The notes: generated from the sequence alone by a model not told the origin. Positions 18,772-28,735 are shown, counted from the stretch's first letter. The stretch: DNA of 58,641 nucleotides from an uncultured bacterium (GCA_937139365.1 CAKZPT010000053.1:1-58641); one strand, 5' to 3'. A program made the numbers and translations.

Positions 18772-20568
18772 ATGACGACGAGACATTCGGGGTTGGCGAA
18801 ATGGGTCGGGGAGATGGCCGCCATGTGCCGGCCGGACAACGTGTACTGGTGCGACGGCTCGAAGGAAGAATACCAGCGCATGCTGGACTTGTTGATCCGT
18901 TCAGGCGCAGCGACGCCCCTCAACCCGGCCCTTCGCCCCGAGTGTTATCTCTTCCGCTCCGACCCCAGCGACGTGGCCCGGGTCGAGGATCGCACCTTTG
19001 TCTGTTCCCGGAACCGCGACGACGCCGGCCCGAACAACAACTGGGCCGATCCTGAGGAGATTCGCGCCGCGATGCGCAAGTCCTACGACGGGTGCATGCG
19101 CGGCCGCACGATGTACGTGATCCCCTACAGCATGGGCCCCATCGGCAGCCCGATCTCCAACATCGGCGTGGAGCTGACCGACTCGCCGTACGTGGTCGTC
19201 AACATGTACATCATGACCCGCATGGGCAGCCGGGTGCTCGATCAGCTCGGCACCGACGGCGAGTTCGTCCGTGGCCTCCACTCCGTCGGCGCGCCGCTGG
19301 CCCCCGGCGAGGCCGACCGGCCGTGGCCGTGCAACCCCGACCTCAGCAAGAAGTACATCACGCACTTCCCGGAAACGCGGGAAATCTGGTCCTACGGCTC
19401 CGGCTACGGAGGCAACGCGCTGCTGGGCAAAAAGTGCCACTCGCTGCGCATCGCCTCCGTGCAGGCCCGCGACGAGGGCTGGCTGGCCGAACACATGGTG
19501 ATCTTGAAGCTCACCAGCCCCTCCGGCCGCGTCTACCACGTCGCCGGGGCCCTGCCCTCCGCCTGCGGCAAGACCAACCTGGCCATGATGCAGCCATCCC
19601 TTCCTGGCTGGACACTGCAGACCATCGGCGACGACATCTGCTGGATGAAGTTCGGACCCGACGGCCGCCTCTATGCCGTGAACGCCGAGACTGGCTTCTT
19701 CGGCGTCGCGCCGGGCACCAGCATGAAGAGCAACCCCAACGCCATGCTGACCCTGCGGCGCGAATGCATCTTCACCAATTGCGTCCTGACGCCGGACAAC
19801 GACGTCTGGTGGGAGGACATGACCGATACGCCGCCGCCCCGCGGCATCGACTGGCAGGGGAAGGAATGGACCCCGAACTGCGGCCGAAAGGGCGCCCACC
19901 CCAACGCCCGGTTCACCGCGCCGGCCCGGCTGTGTCCCGTCATCGCCCCCGACTGGGAGGACCCCCGGGGGGTGCCGATCGATATCATCCTCTTCGGCGG
20001 CCGGCGCACCACGACCGTTCCGCTTGTTACAGAGGCACGCTCCTGGAAGCACGGTGTCTTCCTCGGCTCGATCATGGGCAGCGAGCTGACCGCCGCCGCG
20101 TTCGGCGTCGTCGGCACCCTCCGCCGCGACCCGATGGCGATGCTGCCCTTCTGCGGCTACAACATGGGCGACTACTTCGCCCATTGGCTGCGCATGGGCG
20201 GCCGTACCTCGCCCGAGAAGCTGCCGCGCATGTACTACGTCAACTGGTTCCGCAAGTCCGACGACGGCCGCTGGCTCTGGCCGGGCTTCGGTGAAAACAT
20301 CCGCGTCCTGAAGTGGATGGTCGAGCGGCTGGAGGGTCGCGCGGGCGCCGTGGACACCCCGATCGGCTTCGTGCCGACGATGGATGCGCTGGACCTGACC
20401 GGCCTGTCCATTCAGCCGCAGGACCTCGATCTGTTGTTGAAGGTCGATCCGGCGGACTGGAACAAGGAGCTGGCCGACATCGAGCGGCACTACGACTCCT
20501 TTGGCAACCGCCTCCCGGCGGCTCTGCGCGAGGAACTGGCCGCCCTTGGCCGGCGCCTAGGGGGTTGA
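18772..20568 (+). CDS. pckG: Phosphoenolpyruvate carboxykinase (GTP)
   Basis: This cytoplasmic enzyme interconverts oxaloacetate plus GTP with phosphoenolpyruvate, CO2 and GDP. It works in gluconeogenesis or, in fermentative bacteria, in the reverse direction to fix CO2. The 598-residue length matches the GTP-dependent family. Key blocks include [36 protein letters not shown], the kinase loop [18 protein letters not shown] at about residues 258-275, the metal site [12 protein letters not shown], and the later [16 protein letters not shown] and [18 protein letters not shown] ribosome site precedes the ATG, and a likely promoter lies upstream. Nothing seems missing. Confidence 0.97.
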   Translation: MTTRHSGLAKWVGEMAAMCRPDNVYWCDGSKEEYQRMLDLLIRSGAATPLNPALRPECYLFRSDPSDVARVEDRTFVCSRNRDDAGPNNNWADPEEIRAAMRKSYDGCMRGRTMYVIPYSMGPIGSPISNIGVELTDSPYVVVNMYIMTRMGSRVLDQLGTDGEFVRGLHSVGAPLAPGEADRPWPCNPDLSKKYITHFPETREIWSYGSGYGGNALLGKKCHSLRIASVQARDEGWLAEHMVILKLTSPSGRVYHVAGALPSACGKTNLAMMQPSLPGWTLQTIGDDICWMKFGPDGRLYAVNAETGFFGVAPGTSMKSNPNAMLTLRRECIFTNCVLTPDNDVWWEDMTDTPPPRGIDWQGKEWTPNCGRKGAHPNARFTAPARLCPVIAPDWEDPRGVPIDIILFGGRRTTTVPLVTEARSWKHGVFLGSIMGSELTAAAFGVVGTLRRDPMAMLPFCGYNMGDYFAHWLRMGGRTSPEKLPRMYYVNWFRKSDDGRWLWPGFGENIRVLKWMVERLEGRAGAVDTPIGFVPTMDALDLTGLSIQPQDLDLLLKVDPADWNKELADIERHYDSFGNRLPAALREELAALGRRLGG

Positions 20569-20615
20569 CCGGCGCGGCTTGCCGACGGCCAACGGGGTGC
20601 CGACAATCCAGGCCG

Positions 20616-21332
20616 GTGGACGCGGGCCTCCATATCGTCGGCACCCCGATCGGCAACCTCGCCGACGTGTCGGCCCGGGCGCTGGACACGCTGCGCGCCG
20701 CGACGGCCGTCGTGGCGGAGGACACCCGTGTCACCCGTCGGCTCCTGCAACGCCATGGCATCTCGGCCCCGCTGATCTCGTGTCACAAATTCAGCGAGGC
20801 CGCCCGCGCGGACGAGATCGCCCGTCGCGCCGCGCGCGAGCCGATCGCGTTGGTTTCGGACTCCGGCATGCCCGGCCTCTCCGACCCGGGCGCGCGCATT
20901 GTGCGCGCCTGCCGGGCGGCCGGCGTCCGCATCGTCGTCGTCCCCGGCCCCTCCGCCGTCACCGCCGCCCTGGCCCTCAGCGGCTTCACCGCCGACCGTT
21001 TCACGTTCGGCGGGTTTCTTCCCTCTCACGGTCAGGCCCGCCGCCGGAGCCTCGAGGTCCTGCTCGGTCGTGACGAGACGATCGTTCTGTTCGAGTCGCC
21101 GCACCGCATTCGCAAATTGGCGGAGGAACTGGCCGGCCTGGCTCCCACGCGGCCCGTGTGCCTTGCGCGAGAGATGACGAAACTCTTCGAGGAGTCCTTC
21201 GTTGCCCTTGGCGCCGATTTGCCGGCGCGGTTGGCGGCCCATCCCCCACGGGGGGAGTACACGGTCGTCATTGCGCCCTCGAGCGGCGAACCTCAGCCCG
21301 AGGTCGACCGCGCCGAAGGCGGCCCGGACTGA
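20616..21332 (+). CDS. rsmI: 16S rRNA 2'-O-ribose methyltransferase RsmI
   Basis: This SAM-dependent enzyme methylates the ribose of C1402 in 16S rRNA. The 238-residue protein begins with the hallmark LHIVGTPIGNLADVSARAL. It continues with VVAEDTRVTRRLLQRHGI, IALVSDSGMPGLSDPGARIV and VVPGPSAVTAALALSGF, then FTFGGFLPSHGQARRRSLEV and ESPHRIRKLAEELA. The start is a GTG at 20616, directly before the first beta-strand; the frame runs on upstream inside pckG without homology. It follows pckG by 47 bp. Its last 40 bp overlap the convergent VanZ-like gene. Confidence 0.95.
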   Translation: MDAGLHIVGTPIGNLADVSARALDTLRAATAVVAEDTRVTRRLLQRHGISAPLISCHKFSEAARADEIARRAAREPIALVSDSGMPGLSDPGARIVRACRAAGVRIVVVPGPSAVTAALALSGFTADRFTFGGFLPSHGQARRRSLEVLLGRDETIVLFESPHRIRKLAEELAGLAPTRPVCLAREMTKLFEESFVALGADLPARLAAHPPRGEYTVVIAPSSGEPQPEVDRAEGGPD

Positions 21333-22483
21333 CGCCCGCCCCATCCGACCTCCGCCACTAGCAACCCCAGCGCAATGCCGGCGAGGTTGAGAGACCAATC
21401 CTCGACGCCCGGTATGCGAGTGAACGTAAGCCACTGCGACTGCTCCGCGCCGGTGGCGAACAGGACGAGTCCGGCGACGCCCTTCGCCAATGCCCCGCGT
21501 TCACCTCGCGCCGCCACCAGGCGCCATCCGAATGAACGCGCCGACGTGGCGGCAACCGCCGCAAACAACGCCACATGCGCGACGGCGTGAAGGTCTAGAC
21601 CGGCGGCCGCCCGCCGGACAACCGCGGTCATCCGTCGCCCGATGCCCGGCGTTGCAGGCGGAACCGAGGGCACTGTCGCCCGTGCGGCCCCGCTGGATGT
21701 GGGCGTCTGTGCCGCGACGACCAAAGCGGCGGGAAAGGGGCCACCGTGCACCCGGCGCTCGATCGGCGCCAGCCAAGATTCGGGCATCACCATGCCCACC
21801 GTCGCCATCAGGGCAGTCGCCGTCACCGCGCGCCCGCCCGGACGACTCCACAGCCGCAGCCGCCAGCCCGCCAGCGCCAGCCCGGCCAGCCACGCCAGCC
21901 ACCACCCTGCCAACACTGCGCCGGCCGATGGATTGAGCCGCAGCGGCCACGCGCGCACCCGAGCGACCTCCATCCAGCCGGCGGAGCCTGCATTTTGCAG
22001 GATCAGCCGCAGCACGGAAACGCGTCCGGGAAATACCAGCCGCCGCGTCCGTCGCTTCCATCCGTCCGACCCGAGGCCGCCATCGACCACGTGCGTCCAG
22101 TCCCATCGGGTCGCGCCATGAGCGTCCACCGCCGCCGCCAACACGCGCGCCACTTGGTAGTTCAGCGCCCCGCGCCGCACGTTTCCATGACGCCATTCCA
22201 CTTCTACCAGCCACACCGCGGTCCCCGTTGACGTCTGGATCACGCTCTCCAGGGCCGGCGGATGCGGCGCCGCCGTCAGCCGAACGATCGGTCCTGACTC
22301 GATGAGCGCCACTCCAGCGGCGCCCCAGCCCTGCCATCGCGCCGCATCGGAAAGCGGAGGGGCCAGGTTGGGTCCCCATTGGACGAACACCTCGTAGCAA
22401 GAGAAAAAAACGGCCTGCGCCAACAGGGCCGCGACGGCCGCCGCCCATCCCCAGCGCCGCCGGTCGGGCGTGGCCGCCGGCAT
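21293..22483 (-). CDS. Membrane protein with C-terminal VanZ-like domain
   Basis: This 396-residue protein has an N-terminal membrane helix (WGWAAAVAALLAQAVFFS). A roughly 140-residue extracytoplasmic region follows, with features of a carbohydrate-binding or discoidin-like fold (VWLVEVEWRHG, VLRLILQNAGSAGWMEVARVRAWPL). More membrane helices follow, including GAVLAGWWLAWLAGLALAGW. The C-terminal block, AHVALFAAVAATSARSFG to GAEQSQWLTFTRIPGVEDWSLNLAGIALGLL, matches the VanZ-type pattern of Glu/Gln, Pro-Gly, Asp and Asn residues. The exact role of VanZ-like proteins is unknown. It ends in a 40-bp antisense overlap with rsmI and lies 1 bp downstream of the Gfo/Idh gene, so they may be cotranscribed. 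Confidence 0.7.
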   Translation of the reverse strand: MPAATPDRRRWGWAAAVAALLAQAVFFSCYEVFVQWGPNLAPPLSDAARWQGWGAAGVALIESGPIVRLTAAPHPPALESVIQTSTGTAVWLVEVEWRHGNVRRGALNYQVARVLAAAVDAHGATRWDWTHVVDGGLGSDGWKRRTRRLVFPGRVSVLRLILQNAGSAGWMEVARVRAWPLRLNPSAGAVLAGWWLAWLAGLALAGWRLRLWSRPGGRAVTATALMATVGMVMPESWLAPIERRVHGGPFPAALVVAAQTPTSSGAARATVPSVPPATPGIGRRMTAVVRRAAAGLDLHAVAHVALFAAVAATSARSFGWRLVAARGERGALAKGVAGLVLFATGAEQSQWLTFTRIPGVEDWSLNLAGIALGLLVAEVGWGGRQSGPPSARSTSG

Positions 22484-22484
22484 G

Positions 22485-23570
22485 TCAGAGCCCCGGGGCG
22501 GTCGGCGCGCCGCCCACGTCCAGTTCCAGCGGTAACGCCACGGCTCGCCCCTGCGCCATGCTGCGCCAAACCGCCTCCGTGAAATCCATGTAACGGACGC
22601 CGTCCTCGAAGGTGGTCAGACGCACCGGGGCCCGGCCGCGGATCGCGTCAATGAAATCGGCCTCCACCCGCCATCCGCGGCGTTCCCGCGCGGAGATGCG
22701 GACCGGGGTCATCCGGCCTCGGCCGTCCCCAGCTTGCAACACCTCGCCGTCCACACGGAGCACGCCCTCCGTGCCATACAGCCATATGCCGCGTGCCTCC
22801 GGATGCTTCGGCGTCGCCACGGCCGACATCTGAAGATGGAGCAGCGCCCCGCATGCCATGTCGGCCGCCACGTCCACATGGTCCGGGGCGGAGACCTCGA
22901 TCCAGCCGCCCTCAGCCAGGCGCCGGCGCCGGGCGAACACCGCGCCGTGGGCCGTCACCCGCACCGCCTCGCCCACCCATCGGTGGATTTGCTCGTACAC
23001 GATCCCGAGCGTGCGGAAATTGAAACCGTTCCGGCGCCGATCGTGACGCCAGATCGCGGGCTCCTCCGGCCGGAACGGCCCGCCCGCATCGCAGTGCTCG
23101 ATCAACAGCAGCCGGCCGAGCCGCCCTTCGTCCATCCACCGTCGCACCGTTGCATCCACCTCCAGCGTGAACGGCGCCGGCACCAACTGCGCCACCACGT
23201 CCGGCCGGGATCTCGCGGCCGCCCACATCGCCCGCGCCTCCGCCGCCGTGGCGGCCATCCGGGCCTCGCAAAGCACGTGCTTGCCACGCTCGAGGGCGGC
23301 GATCGCCGCAGGGGCGTGTAGGTCCGGCCATGCACCGATTACCACCGCCTGCGTGTCCGGGTCCTCCACCGCCTCCCGCCAGTGGCGATACACGCGGGGG
23401 ATCCCGAACTCGGCCGCCACCCGGCGGGAGGACTCGTCCGTCCGGTTCACCACCCCCAGAACCCGCACGCCGGGAATCGCAAGGAGGTTCGGCAAATGCC
23501 GCTGCCGTGCGATGGCCCCCGCGCCGATCATCCCGACCGCGATCTCCGCCGGGCCGCGGTTCGCCCTCAT
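22485..23570 (-). CDS. Gfo/Idh/MocA family NAD(P)-dependent oxidoreductase
   Basis: This 361-residue oxidoreductase has an N-terminal Rossmann domain (VGMIGAGAIARQRHLPNLLAI and RVLGVVNRTDESSRRVAAEFG), the usual GKHVLCEARM segment, and a C-terminal alpha/beta domain. The family motif EKP is replaced by EAR; in many members the lysine of EKP binds the cofactor or takes part in catalysis, so this change deserves attention. Its ATG overlaps the gcvPA stop as ATGA. The substrate is probably a sugar, inositol or related polyol, but this is inferred from the family only. Unlike the other two members in this window, it has no Tat signal and is cytoplasmic. Confidence 0.88.
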   Translation of the reverse strand: MRANRGPAEIAVGMIGAGAIARQRHLPNLLAIPGVRVLGVVNRTDESSRRVAAEFGIPRVYRHWREAVEDPDTQAVVIGAWPDLHAPAAIAALERGKHVLCEARMAATAAEARAMWAAARSRPDVVAQLVPAPFTLEVDATVRRWMDEGRLGRLLLIEHCDAGGPFRPEEPAIWRHDRRRNGFNFRTLGIVYEQIHRWVGEAVRVTAHGAVFARRRRLAEGGWIEVSAPDHVDVAADMACGALLHLQMSAVATPKHPEARGIWLYGTEGVLRVDGEVLQAGDGRGRMTPVRISARERRGWRVEADFIDAIRGRAPVRLTTFEDGVRYMDFTEAVWRSMAQGRAVALPLELDVGGAPTAPGL

Positions 23571-24910
23571 CGCAACGCCGCCTCCAGCCGGGCCGCGAGG
23601 AGGTCGATCTCCTCCTTCGTGCGTTTTTCCGTGAACGCCAGCAACAGGACGCGGTCCATTCCTTGATAGTAGCGGCTGACCGGAAAGCCCGCCGCGATCC
23701 CCTGGTCGATCAGCCGGCCCACCACCTCGGAGGCTTCCCGGGGCAACTCCAACGCGAGCTCGTTGAAAAAGGGCCGATCGAACGCCAGCCGCACGCCAGG
23801 AATCGCCGTCAGCCGTCCCGCCGCGTACTCGGCGTTCGCCGCGCAGACCCGGGCCAATTCGACAAACCCCTCCCGCCCGAGCAGGCACAGGTGGATCAGC
23901 GCCCGGAGGGCGCACAACGCCTCGTTGGTACAGATGTTGGAGGTTGCCTTCTCGCGGCGGATGTGCTGTTCGCGCGCCTGCAGGGTCAGCACAAATCCCC
24001 GACGCCCCGCGGCATCCTCCGTCGCGCCGACAATCCGGCCGGGCATCCGGCGCACCAACTCTCTGCGCACGGCCATGAACCCGAGGTACGGCCCGCCGAA
24101 CGCCAGCGGCAGGCCGAGACTCTGTCCCTCGCCCGTCGCGATGTCGGCGCCCATTTCGCCCGGTGTCTTCAGCAGCGCCAGCGAGACGGGATACACCGAC
24201 ATCACAAACAGCGCCCCCGCCGCGTGGGCGGCCGCCGCCAAGTCGGAGATCTCGTCTGCGCATCCGAAGAAATTCGGGTTCTGCACGATGACGCAGGCGA
24301 CGCGGCTGTCCAGCATCGCGCCGATCGCGGCGCGGTCGGCCACGCCGCCAGCCATCGGGACTTCCCGGTAGTCGATGTCCAGGTTGCGCGTGTACGACCG
24401 CAGCATGGTCCGGTAGATAGGGTTGACACCCTCGTCGATGAGAATTCGCGGCCGTCCGGTTTCCCGCAGCGCCATCGAAAGGGCTTCGAACAGCGCGGTG
24501 CCGCCGTCGTAGAGCGAGGCGTTGGCCGCGTCCATTCCCGTCAGGCGAGCGATGGCGGTCTGATATTCGTACATCGCCTGCAGGGTGCCTTGCGAGGCCT
24601 CGGGTTGGTACGGCGTGTAGGCGGTGAAGAACTCCCCGCGGGAGGCCAGGGCGCCGACCGCCGCGGGGATGTAGTGGTCGTAAAAGCCGCCGCCGCAGAA
24701 ATTGATGAGGCCCGTCGAGTTACGCGCCGCCAGCGCGCGCAGCTCCCGCAGCATCTCCATTTCCGACAGGCCCGGCGGCAGGTGAAAGTCGTCCTCTTGC
24801 AGCTCCGCCGGAATGGCTGAGAAGAGGTCGTCGAACGACGAGGCGCTGACGGCCGCGAGCATCGCCCGCAGGTCGTCAGCCGACGCCGAAACAAATTCCG
24901 TGTGCGCCAT
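23567..24910 (-). CDS. gcvPA: Glycine dehydrogenase (decarboxylating) subunit 1
   Basis: This is the alpha half of the split P-protein of the glycine cleavage system, a PLP enzyme that decarboxylates glycine and passes the aminomethyl group to lipoylated GcvH. The 447-residue length fits GcvPA. Family blocks include FCGGGFYDHYIPAAVGALASR, FFTAYTPYQPEASQGTLQA, YDGGTALFEALSMALRETG, GEGQSLGLPLAFGGPYLGF and TSNICTNEALCALRALIHL. The PLP-lysine lies in the other subunit, GcvPB, which is not present here, nor are gcvT or gcvH. I chose MAHTEF because of a GGAAGG ribosome site upstream. It is coupled to a Gfo/Idh oxidoreductase rather than to gcvPB, an unusual arrangement. Confidence 0.95.
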   Translation of the reverse strand: MAHTEFVSASADDLRAMLAAVSASSFDDLFSAIPAELQEDDFHLPPGLSEMEMLRELRALAARNSTGLINFCGGGFYDHYIPAAVGALASRGEFFTAYTPYQPEASQGTLQAMYEYQTAIARLTGMDAANASLYDGGTALFEALSMALRETGRPRILIDEGVNPIYRTMLRSYTRNLDIDYREVPMAGGVADRAAIGAMLDSRVACVIVQNPNFFGCADEISDLAAAAHAAGALFVMSVYPVSLALLKTPGEMGADIATGEGQSLGLPLAFGGPYLGFMAVRRELVRRMPGRIVGATEDAAGRRGFVLTLQAREQHIRREKATSNICTNEALCALRALIHLCLLGREGFVELARVCAANAEYAAGRLTAIPGVRLAFDRPFFNELALELPREASEVVGRLIDQGIAAGFPVSRYYQGMDRVLLLAFTEKRTKEEIDLLAARLEAALR

Positions 24911-24953
24911 GGCCTGAACCTTCCGCGCCGCCGGCCGGGCGGAGCGTTCGTGC

Positions 24954-24982
24954 ATTGTGCGCGCCGGGCCGAAGGGATGCAA
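24954..24982 (-). promoter_or_regulatory. Possible promoter of gcvPA
   Basis: On the minus strand TTGCAT (24982-24977) and CACAAT (24959-24954) are spaced by 17 bp, with a 35-45 nt leader to the gcvPA start. The -35 box is poor. The arms GCATTG and CAATGC flank the spacer as an inverted repeat, which might bind a regulator. I see no glycine-riboswitch core here. Confidence 0.3.
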
Positions 24983-25564
24983 TGCCGCCGGCGGGGACAA
25001 GCGCGCGCGTCACCTCGGGCGAAGTGCGAAAAAGCTCCCGATCCGCTCGGCTCCTTCCGGGCCCGCCTCAGATCGTCGATCAGGCCCTCGAGCCGTGCTT
25101 TGGCCTCGTGCGTCCACAGCGACACCGAACGACCGCCCCCAGAGCCGGAGAAAGATTGGGCGGCCGTTTACATCGGTAGGAACTGACCGGCGGCGCGCCT
25201 CCTTTCTCTCTCCAGGCATCGCGCGAGAGGAAAAAAGAAGGGGTGGAAAAGGCCGGGGAGGATGAGCGTGTTTCAATAGAAGGCCCCATCAGCGGGGCAA
25301 ATCTCTCCTGCTCCTCAAGGACCGACCTCGTCTGAGCCGCCCCTGCGCGATCGGCCCAGGTTGACCGAGGTCCGGCAGACAGGGTCACAGTTTATAAAAT
25401 GCGGCCCGTTGAGACGGCGGTCGCACCGCCCGATGGAGGCACTCCAGTTCGCGTTGGAACCGGCGGCGGCCGCGGAACCAGGTCTACTTTGCGGCACGCC
25501 CGTGCTGTGGCGTTCGAGCATGCCCGAGCCGCCCGTCCGCGCCAGATTGGCGCGTCTCACCCGC
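24983..25564. other. Long intergenic region between gcvPA and the RND pump
   Basis: About 580 bp without a supportable gene. One minus-strand frame starting at 25125 begins with a plausible helix (MSLWTHEAKARLEGLIDDLRRARK) but then runs out of frame into gcvPA, so it could be a gene remnant or a chance frame. A purine-rich segment lies near 25210-25260. I see no tRNA, riboswitch or repeat that I can name. Confidence 0.5.
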
Positions 25565-28500
25565 TCATGCAAAACGGCTGGAGAACAGGCGCCGGATATC
25601 CTCGGCCACCAGCGTCACGGCGGGAAGAACGAGCAGTGAGACCACGGTCGAGAACAGAATGCCGAACCCCAGCGACAGGGCCATCGGGATCATGAAACGG
25701 GCCTGGACCGAGCGCTCGAGGATCATCGGCATCAGGCCAAAAAAGGTCGTGAGGGAAGTCAACATCACGGGCCGGAACCGGCGGACCGAGGCCAGTACCA
25801 TCGCCTCCGCAAGCGTGGCGCCTTCGGCGCGGTACTGGTTGGCGGCGTCGGTGAGCAGGATGCTGTCGTTGATCACCACGCCGGCCAGCGCGAGCATCCC
25901 CATGACACTGACGAAGCTCAATTGATAGCCCATCACGAGGTGTCCGACGACGGCGCCGAGGAGGCCGAACGGGATCGCCAGCATGATCAGCAAGGCCTGG
26001 AGGTAGCTGCGGAACGGCACGGCCAGCATTGCAAAGAGCCCCAGCAACACGAGAACAAAGCCGGGGAGGATGCCGGCAAAGGCCTCGCGCTGCTCCCGCT
26101 GTTCGCCCTCGAACGTGTAGATGAGCGTCGGGAACTCGTGTTGCAGATCGGCCAACACCCCCTCGATGAGGGCGCGCAGCACCTTGCGGGCGTCGGTGAT
26201 GTCGGTGAGCAGATCGGCGGTGACGTTCATCACTCGGCGGCCGTCGATGCGCCGGATCGCCTCATAGGCCCGGGTGCGGTGGATCGTGGCGGCCTCGGCG
26301 AGGGGCATGTCGCCACCGGCGGGGGTGCGGAGGACGAATTGTTCGATCGTGTGTTCGCGCCGTCGCTCGTCGAGAGGCAGTCGCACGTAGATCCGCAGTT
26401 CGTCACGGCCGCGCTGCTGACGGCGGGCCTCGGCGCCAAAGAAGGCATGCCGCACTTGGCGCGCCAGTTCGGCAGCGGTCAGGCCGGCCGCGCGTCCCGC
26501 GTCGGTCAGCCGCAAATCGAGCTGGGGTTTGCCGCGCTGGATGCCGTCGTCGACCTCGACCACGCCGGCGATGCGCCGGAGCACGTCGGCTACGCGGAGG
26601 CAGGCTGCCTCAATGACCGCAGGGTCTTCGTGGCTGATCGCGACGTCGATCGGACGGTTCTGTGCGGGGCCCAGCGTAAAGCGAAAGGAGAGCGACTCCG
26701 CGCCAGGCACCTCGTCGACGCGGCGGCGCCAACCTTCGGTGAACTCGGCCGCACTAAACCGCCGCTGGTCGCCGGGCACCAGCGCAACAGTGACGGTGGC
26801 CTGATGGCCGGCGCCACCACGGTCGGCGGACGGCCGTCCGCCGCGCATCTCGCCACCACTGCCGCCAATCGCCGTGAGGATGCCCCGCAATACACGGTCC
26901 CCGCCCCGCGCGGCGACCTCCTCCTCCGCGGCGCGCCGGATCCGGTCCGCCACCTGCCGGGTCTGTTCGACGGGCGCGCCGTACGGCAGGACCACGGAGG
27001 CGCTGACGATGTCTCCCTCCACCTTCGGAAAAAAGATAAAGGGCATCCGGCCGCCGCGCAGCCACCCGTAGCCCAGTAACAACAGGCCGATCGCTATGGA
27101 CAACACTAGGTATCGCCACCGAAGGACGGCCTCGACCCATCGCCGGAATCGCCCCCCGACGAATCGCTCCAGACCGCGGCCGATTCGTTCCTGCGGCCAC
27201 TCCAGCCAGCGCCAGGCTCGTCCGCCACCACCCGGCTGGGAATGCGCCAGGTGCGCGGGTAGGATGAACAGCGATTCGATCAGCGACACCGCGAACACGA
27301 GCGTCACGATCGCCGGGATGTTGCGCCATAACTGGCCCATGTAACCGGGCACGAACAGCAGAGGGATGAAGGCGATGATGTTCGTCAGCACGGAAAACAC
27401 CACGGGCCCTGAGACCCGCCGCGTGCCTGCCACGGCGGCCTCCAGCGACGGCCGCCCCCGTTGCCGCTCGTAATACACCGACTCACCGACCACCGTCGCG
27501 TCGTCGACCACGATGCCGAGCGTGATCAGAAACGCGAACAGCGTGATCATGTTGATCGAGACTCCCGTCCACGGCAGAAGCAGCAGACACCCCAAAAAGG
27601 AGGTTGGAATGCCCAGCATCACCCAGAACGCGAGACGAACCTCGAGGAACAGGCCCAGCGTCAGCATCACCAGGACCAGACCCTGAACGCCGTTTTTTAA
27701 CAGTAGCCGCGTGCGGTCGCGGTACAGCTCCGACCGGTCACCCCAGGTCGCCACCCGGACCGTCGGCGGCAGACGCGGACGCAGCCGCTCGACATAGGCG
27801 GCCACGGCCGCCGCCACGTCGTTGGGGCTCTCGGAGCCGACGCTGTACACAATCAGACGGGCGGCCGGCCGGCCGTTGAATTCAAGGGCCTCATCGGTCT
27901 CGGCGAATCCGTCGCGCACCTCGGCGATGTCGCCCAGCCGCAGACGGGTGCCGTCGGCAAAGCTGACCACCGGCACCTCCAGCAGCTCGCGTCCATAGGT
28001 GCGCCGCTCATTGGTGCGAAGCAGGATTTCGCCCGCCGATGTCTTCACGCCGCCGCCGCCGGCCTCCACCGTCGCGCGGTTGATTTCGTCGGCAATCCGC
28101 CCGAGGGTCAAATTGTGCGCCCGCAGCCGCGCCTCGGGCACCTCCACGCTGATCTCCACTGGACGCACGCCGACCAGGCTGACCTGCGTGATGCCGGGCT
28201 CGGCCTCCAGCTCGTCCTGAGTCCGCTGAGCCAGGCTCCGCAACGTCACTTCATCCACATCGCCGTACAGGATGAGGGAGATCACCTCCCGACGGCTGAC
28301 GAGCAGGCTGACGACCGGCCGCTCCGCGCCCTCAGGAAACGTGACGATGCGATCCACCGCGCTCTTGATGTCCTGCAACGCCCGGTCCGGATTCGCGCCC
28401 AGCAGGATCTCGGCGCTGACGATGCCGGCGCCCTCGACCGCCTGCGAGGTTACCCGACGAATGCCATCGAGCCCCCGAATCGCCTGTTCGACGGCCAGCA

Positions 28501-28735
28501 GAATCCCCTGCTCGACCTCCGAGGGGCTCGCGCCGGGATAGACCACCGACACCTGAACCGTGTCCAGTTCGACGACCGGAAAGACCTCCTTGCGGATGCG
28601 TGGGAACATCAGCACCCCGCCCGCGAGAAACGCCCACATCAAGAGATTGGCGGCGACCGGATTGCGCGCCATCCACCCGATGGCCCCCCCGGCCGAGGCC
28701 GCGTGATCGACTTCCCTGCTCGAATCCTTGTCCAT
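25565..28735 (-). CDS. RND-family efflux transporter permease (AcrB/MdtB-like)
   Basis: This 1056-residue inner-membrane proton-driven pump is related to AcrB/MdtBC. The N-terminal helix region GWMARNPVAANLLMWAFLAGGVLM is followed by the porter-domain start VFPVVELDTVQVSVVYPGASPSEVEQGI. The first-half transmembrane set contains MITLFAFLITLGIVVDDATVVGESVYYE with the conserved acidic proton-relay residues; the second half has LPGFVLVLLGLFAMLAVPFRS, FVSVMGMLALAGVVINDSILL and FRPVMLTSLTTFFGLMPM. Length and repeat organisation are normal. No membrane-fusion protein or outer-membrane channel gene adjoins it, so its partners must be elsewhere. The substrate class (drug, metal or lipid) cannot be fixed, but the size and motifs fit hydrophobic/amphiphilic efflux better than the CzcA metal class. 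Confidence 0.94.
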   Translation of the reverse strand: MDKDSSREVDHAASAGGAIGWMARNPVAANLLMWAFLAGGVLMFPRIRKEVFPVVELDTVQVSVVYPGASPSEVEQGILLAVEQAIRGLDGIRRVTSQAVEGAGIVSAEILLGANPDRALQDIKSAVDRIVTFPEGAERPVVSLLVSRREVISLILYGDVDEVTLRSLAQRTQDELEAEPGITQVSLVGVRPVEISVEVPEARLRAHNLTLGRIADEINRATVEAGGGGVKTSAGEILLRTNERRTYGRELLEVPVVSFADGTRLRLGDIAEVRDGFAETDEALEFNGRPAARLIVYSVGSESPNDVAAAVAAYVERLRPRLPPTVRVATWGDRSELYRDRTRLLLKNGVQGLVLVMLTLGLFLEVRLAFWVMLGIPTSFLGCLLLLPWTGVSINMITLFAFLITLGIVVDDATVVGESVYYERQRGRPSLEAAVAGTRRVSGPVVFSVLTNIIAFIPLLFVPGYMGQLWRNIPAIVTLVFAVSLIESLFILPAHLAHSQPGGGGRAWRWLEWPQERIGRGLERFVGGRFRRWVEAVLRWRYLVLSIAIGLLLLGYGWLRGGRMPFIFFPKVEGDIVSASVVLPYGAPVEQTRQVADRIRRAAEEEVAARGGDRVLRGILTAIGGSGGEMRGGRPSADRGGAGHQATVTVALVPGDQRRFSAAEFTEGWRRRVDEVPGAESLSFRFTLGPAQNRPIDVAISHEDPAVIEAACLRVADVLRRIAGVVEVDDGIQRGKPQLDLRLTDAGRAAGLTAAELARQVRHAFFGAEARRQQRGRDELRIYVRLPLDERRREHTIEQFVLRTPAGGDMPLAEAATIHRTRAYEAIRRIDGRRVMNVTADLLTDITDARKVLRALIEGVLADLQHEFPTLIYTFEGEQREQREAFAGILPGFVLVLLGLFAMLAVPFRSYLQALLIMLAIPFGLLGAVVGHLVMGYQLSFVSVMGMLALAGVVINDSILLTDAANQYRAEGATLAEAMVLASVRRFRPVMLTSLTTFFGLMPMILERSVQARFMIPMALSLGFGILFSTVVSLLVLPAVTLVAEDIRRLFSSRFA

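Noticed and set aside
24541-25125. A 194-residue minus-strand frame starting MSLWTHEAKARLEGL.
   Set aside because: After about 50 residues it is an out-of-frame reading of gcvPA. The first part may be a gene remnant but cannot be supported alone.
24911-25200. Glycine riboswitch in the gcvPA leader.
   Set aside because: The conserved cores around the glycine pocket were not found, and the leader predicted by the weak promoter is only about 40 nt.
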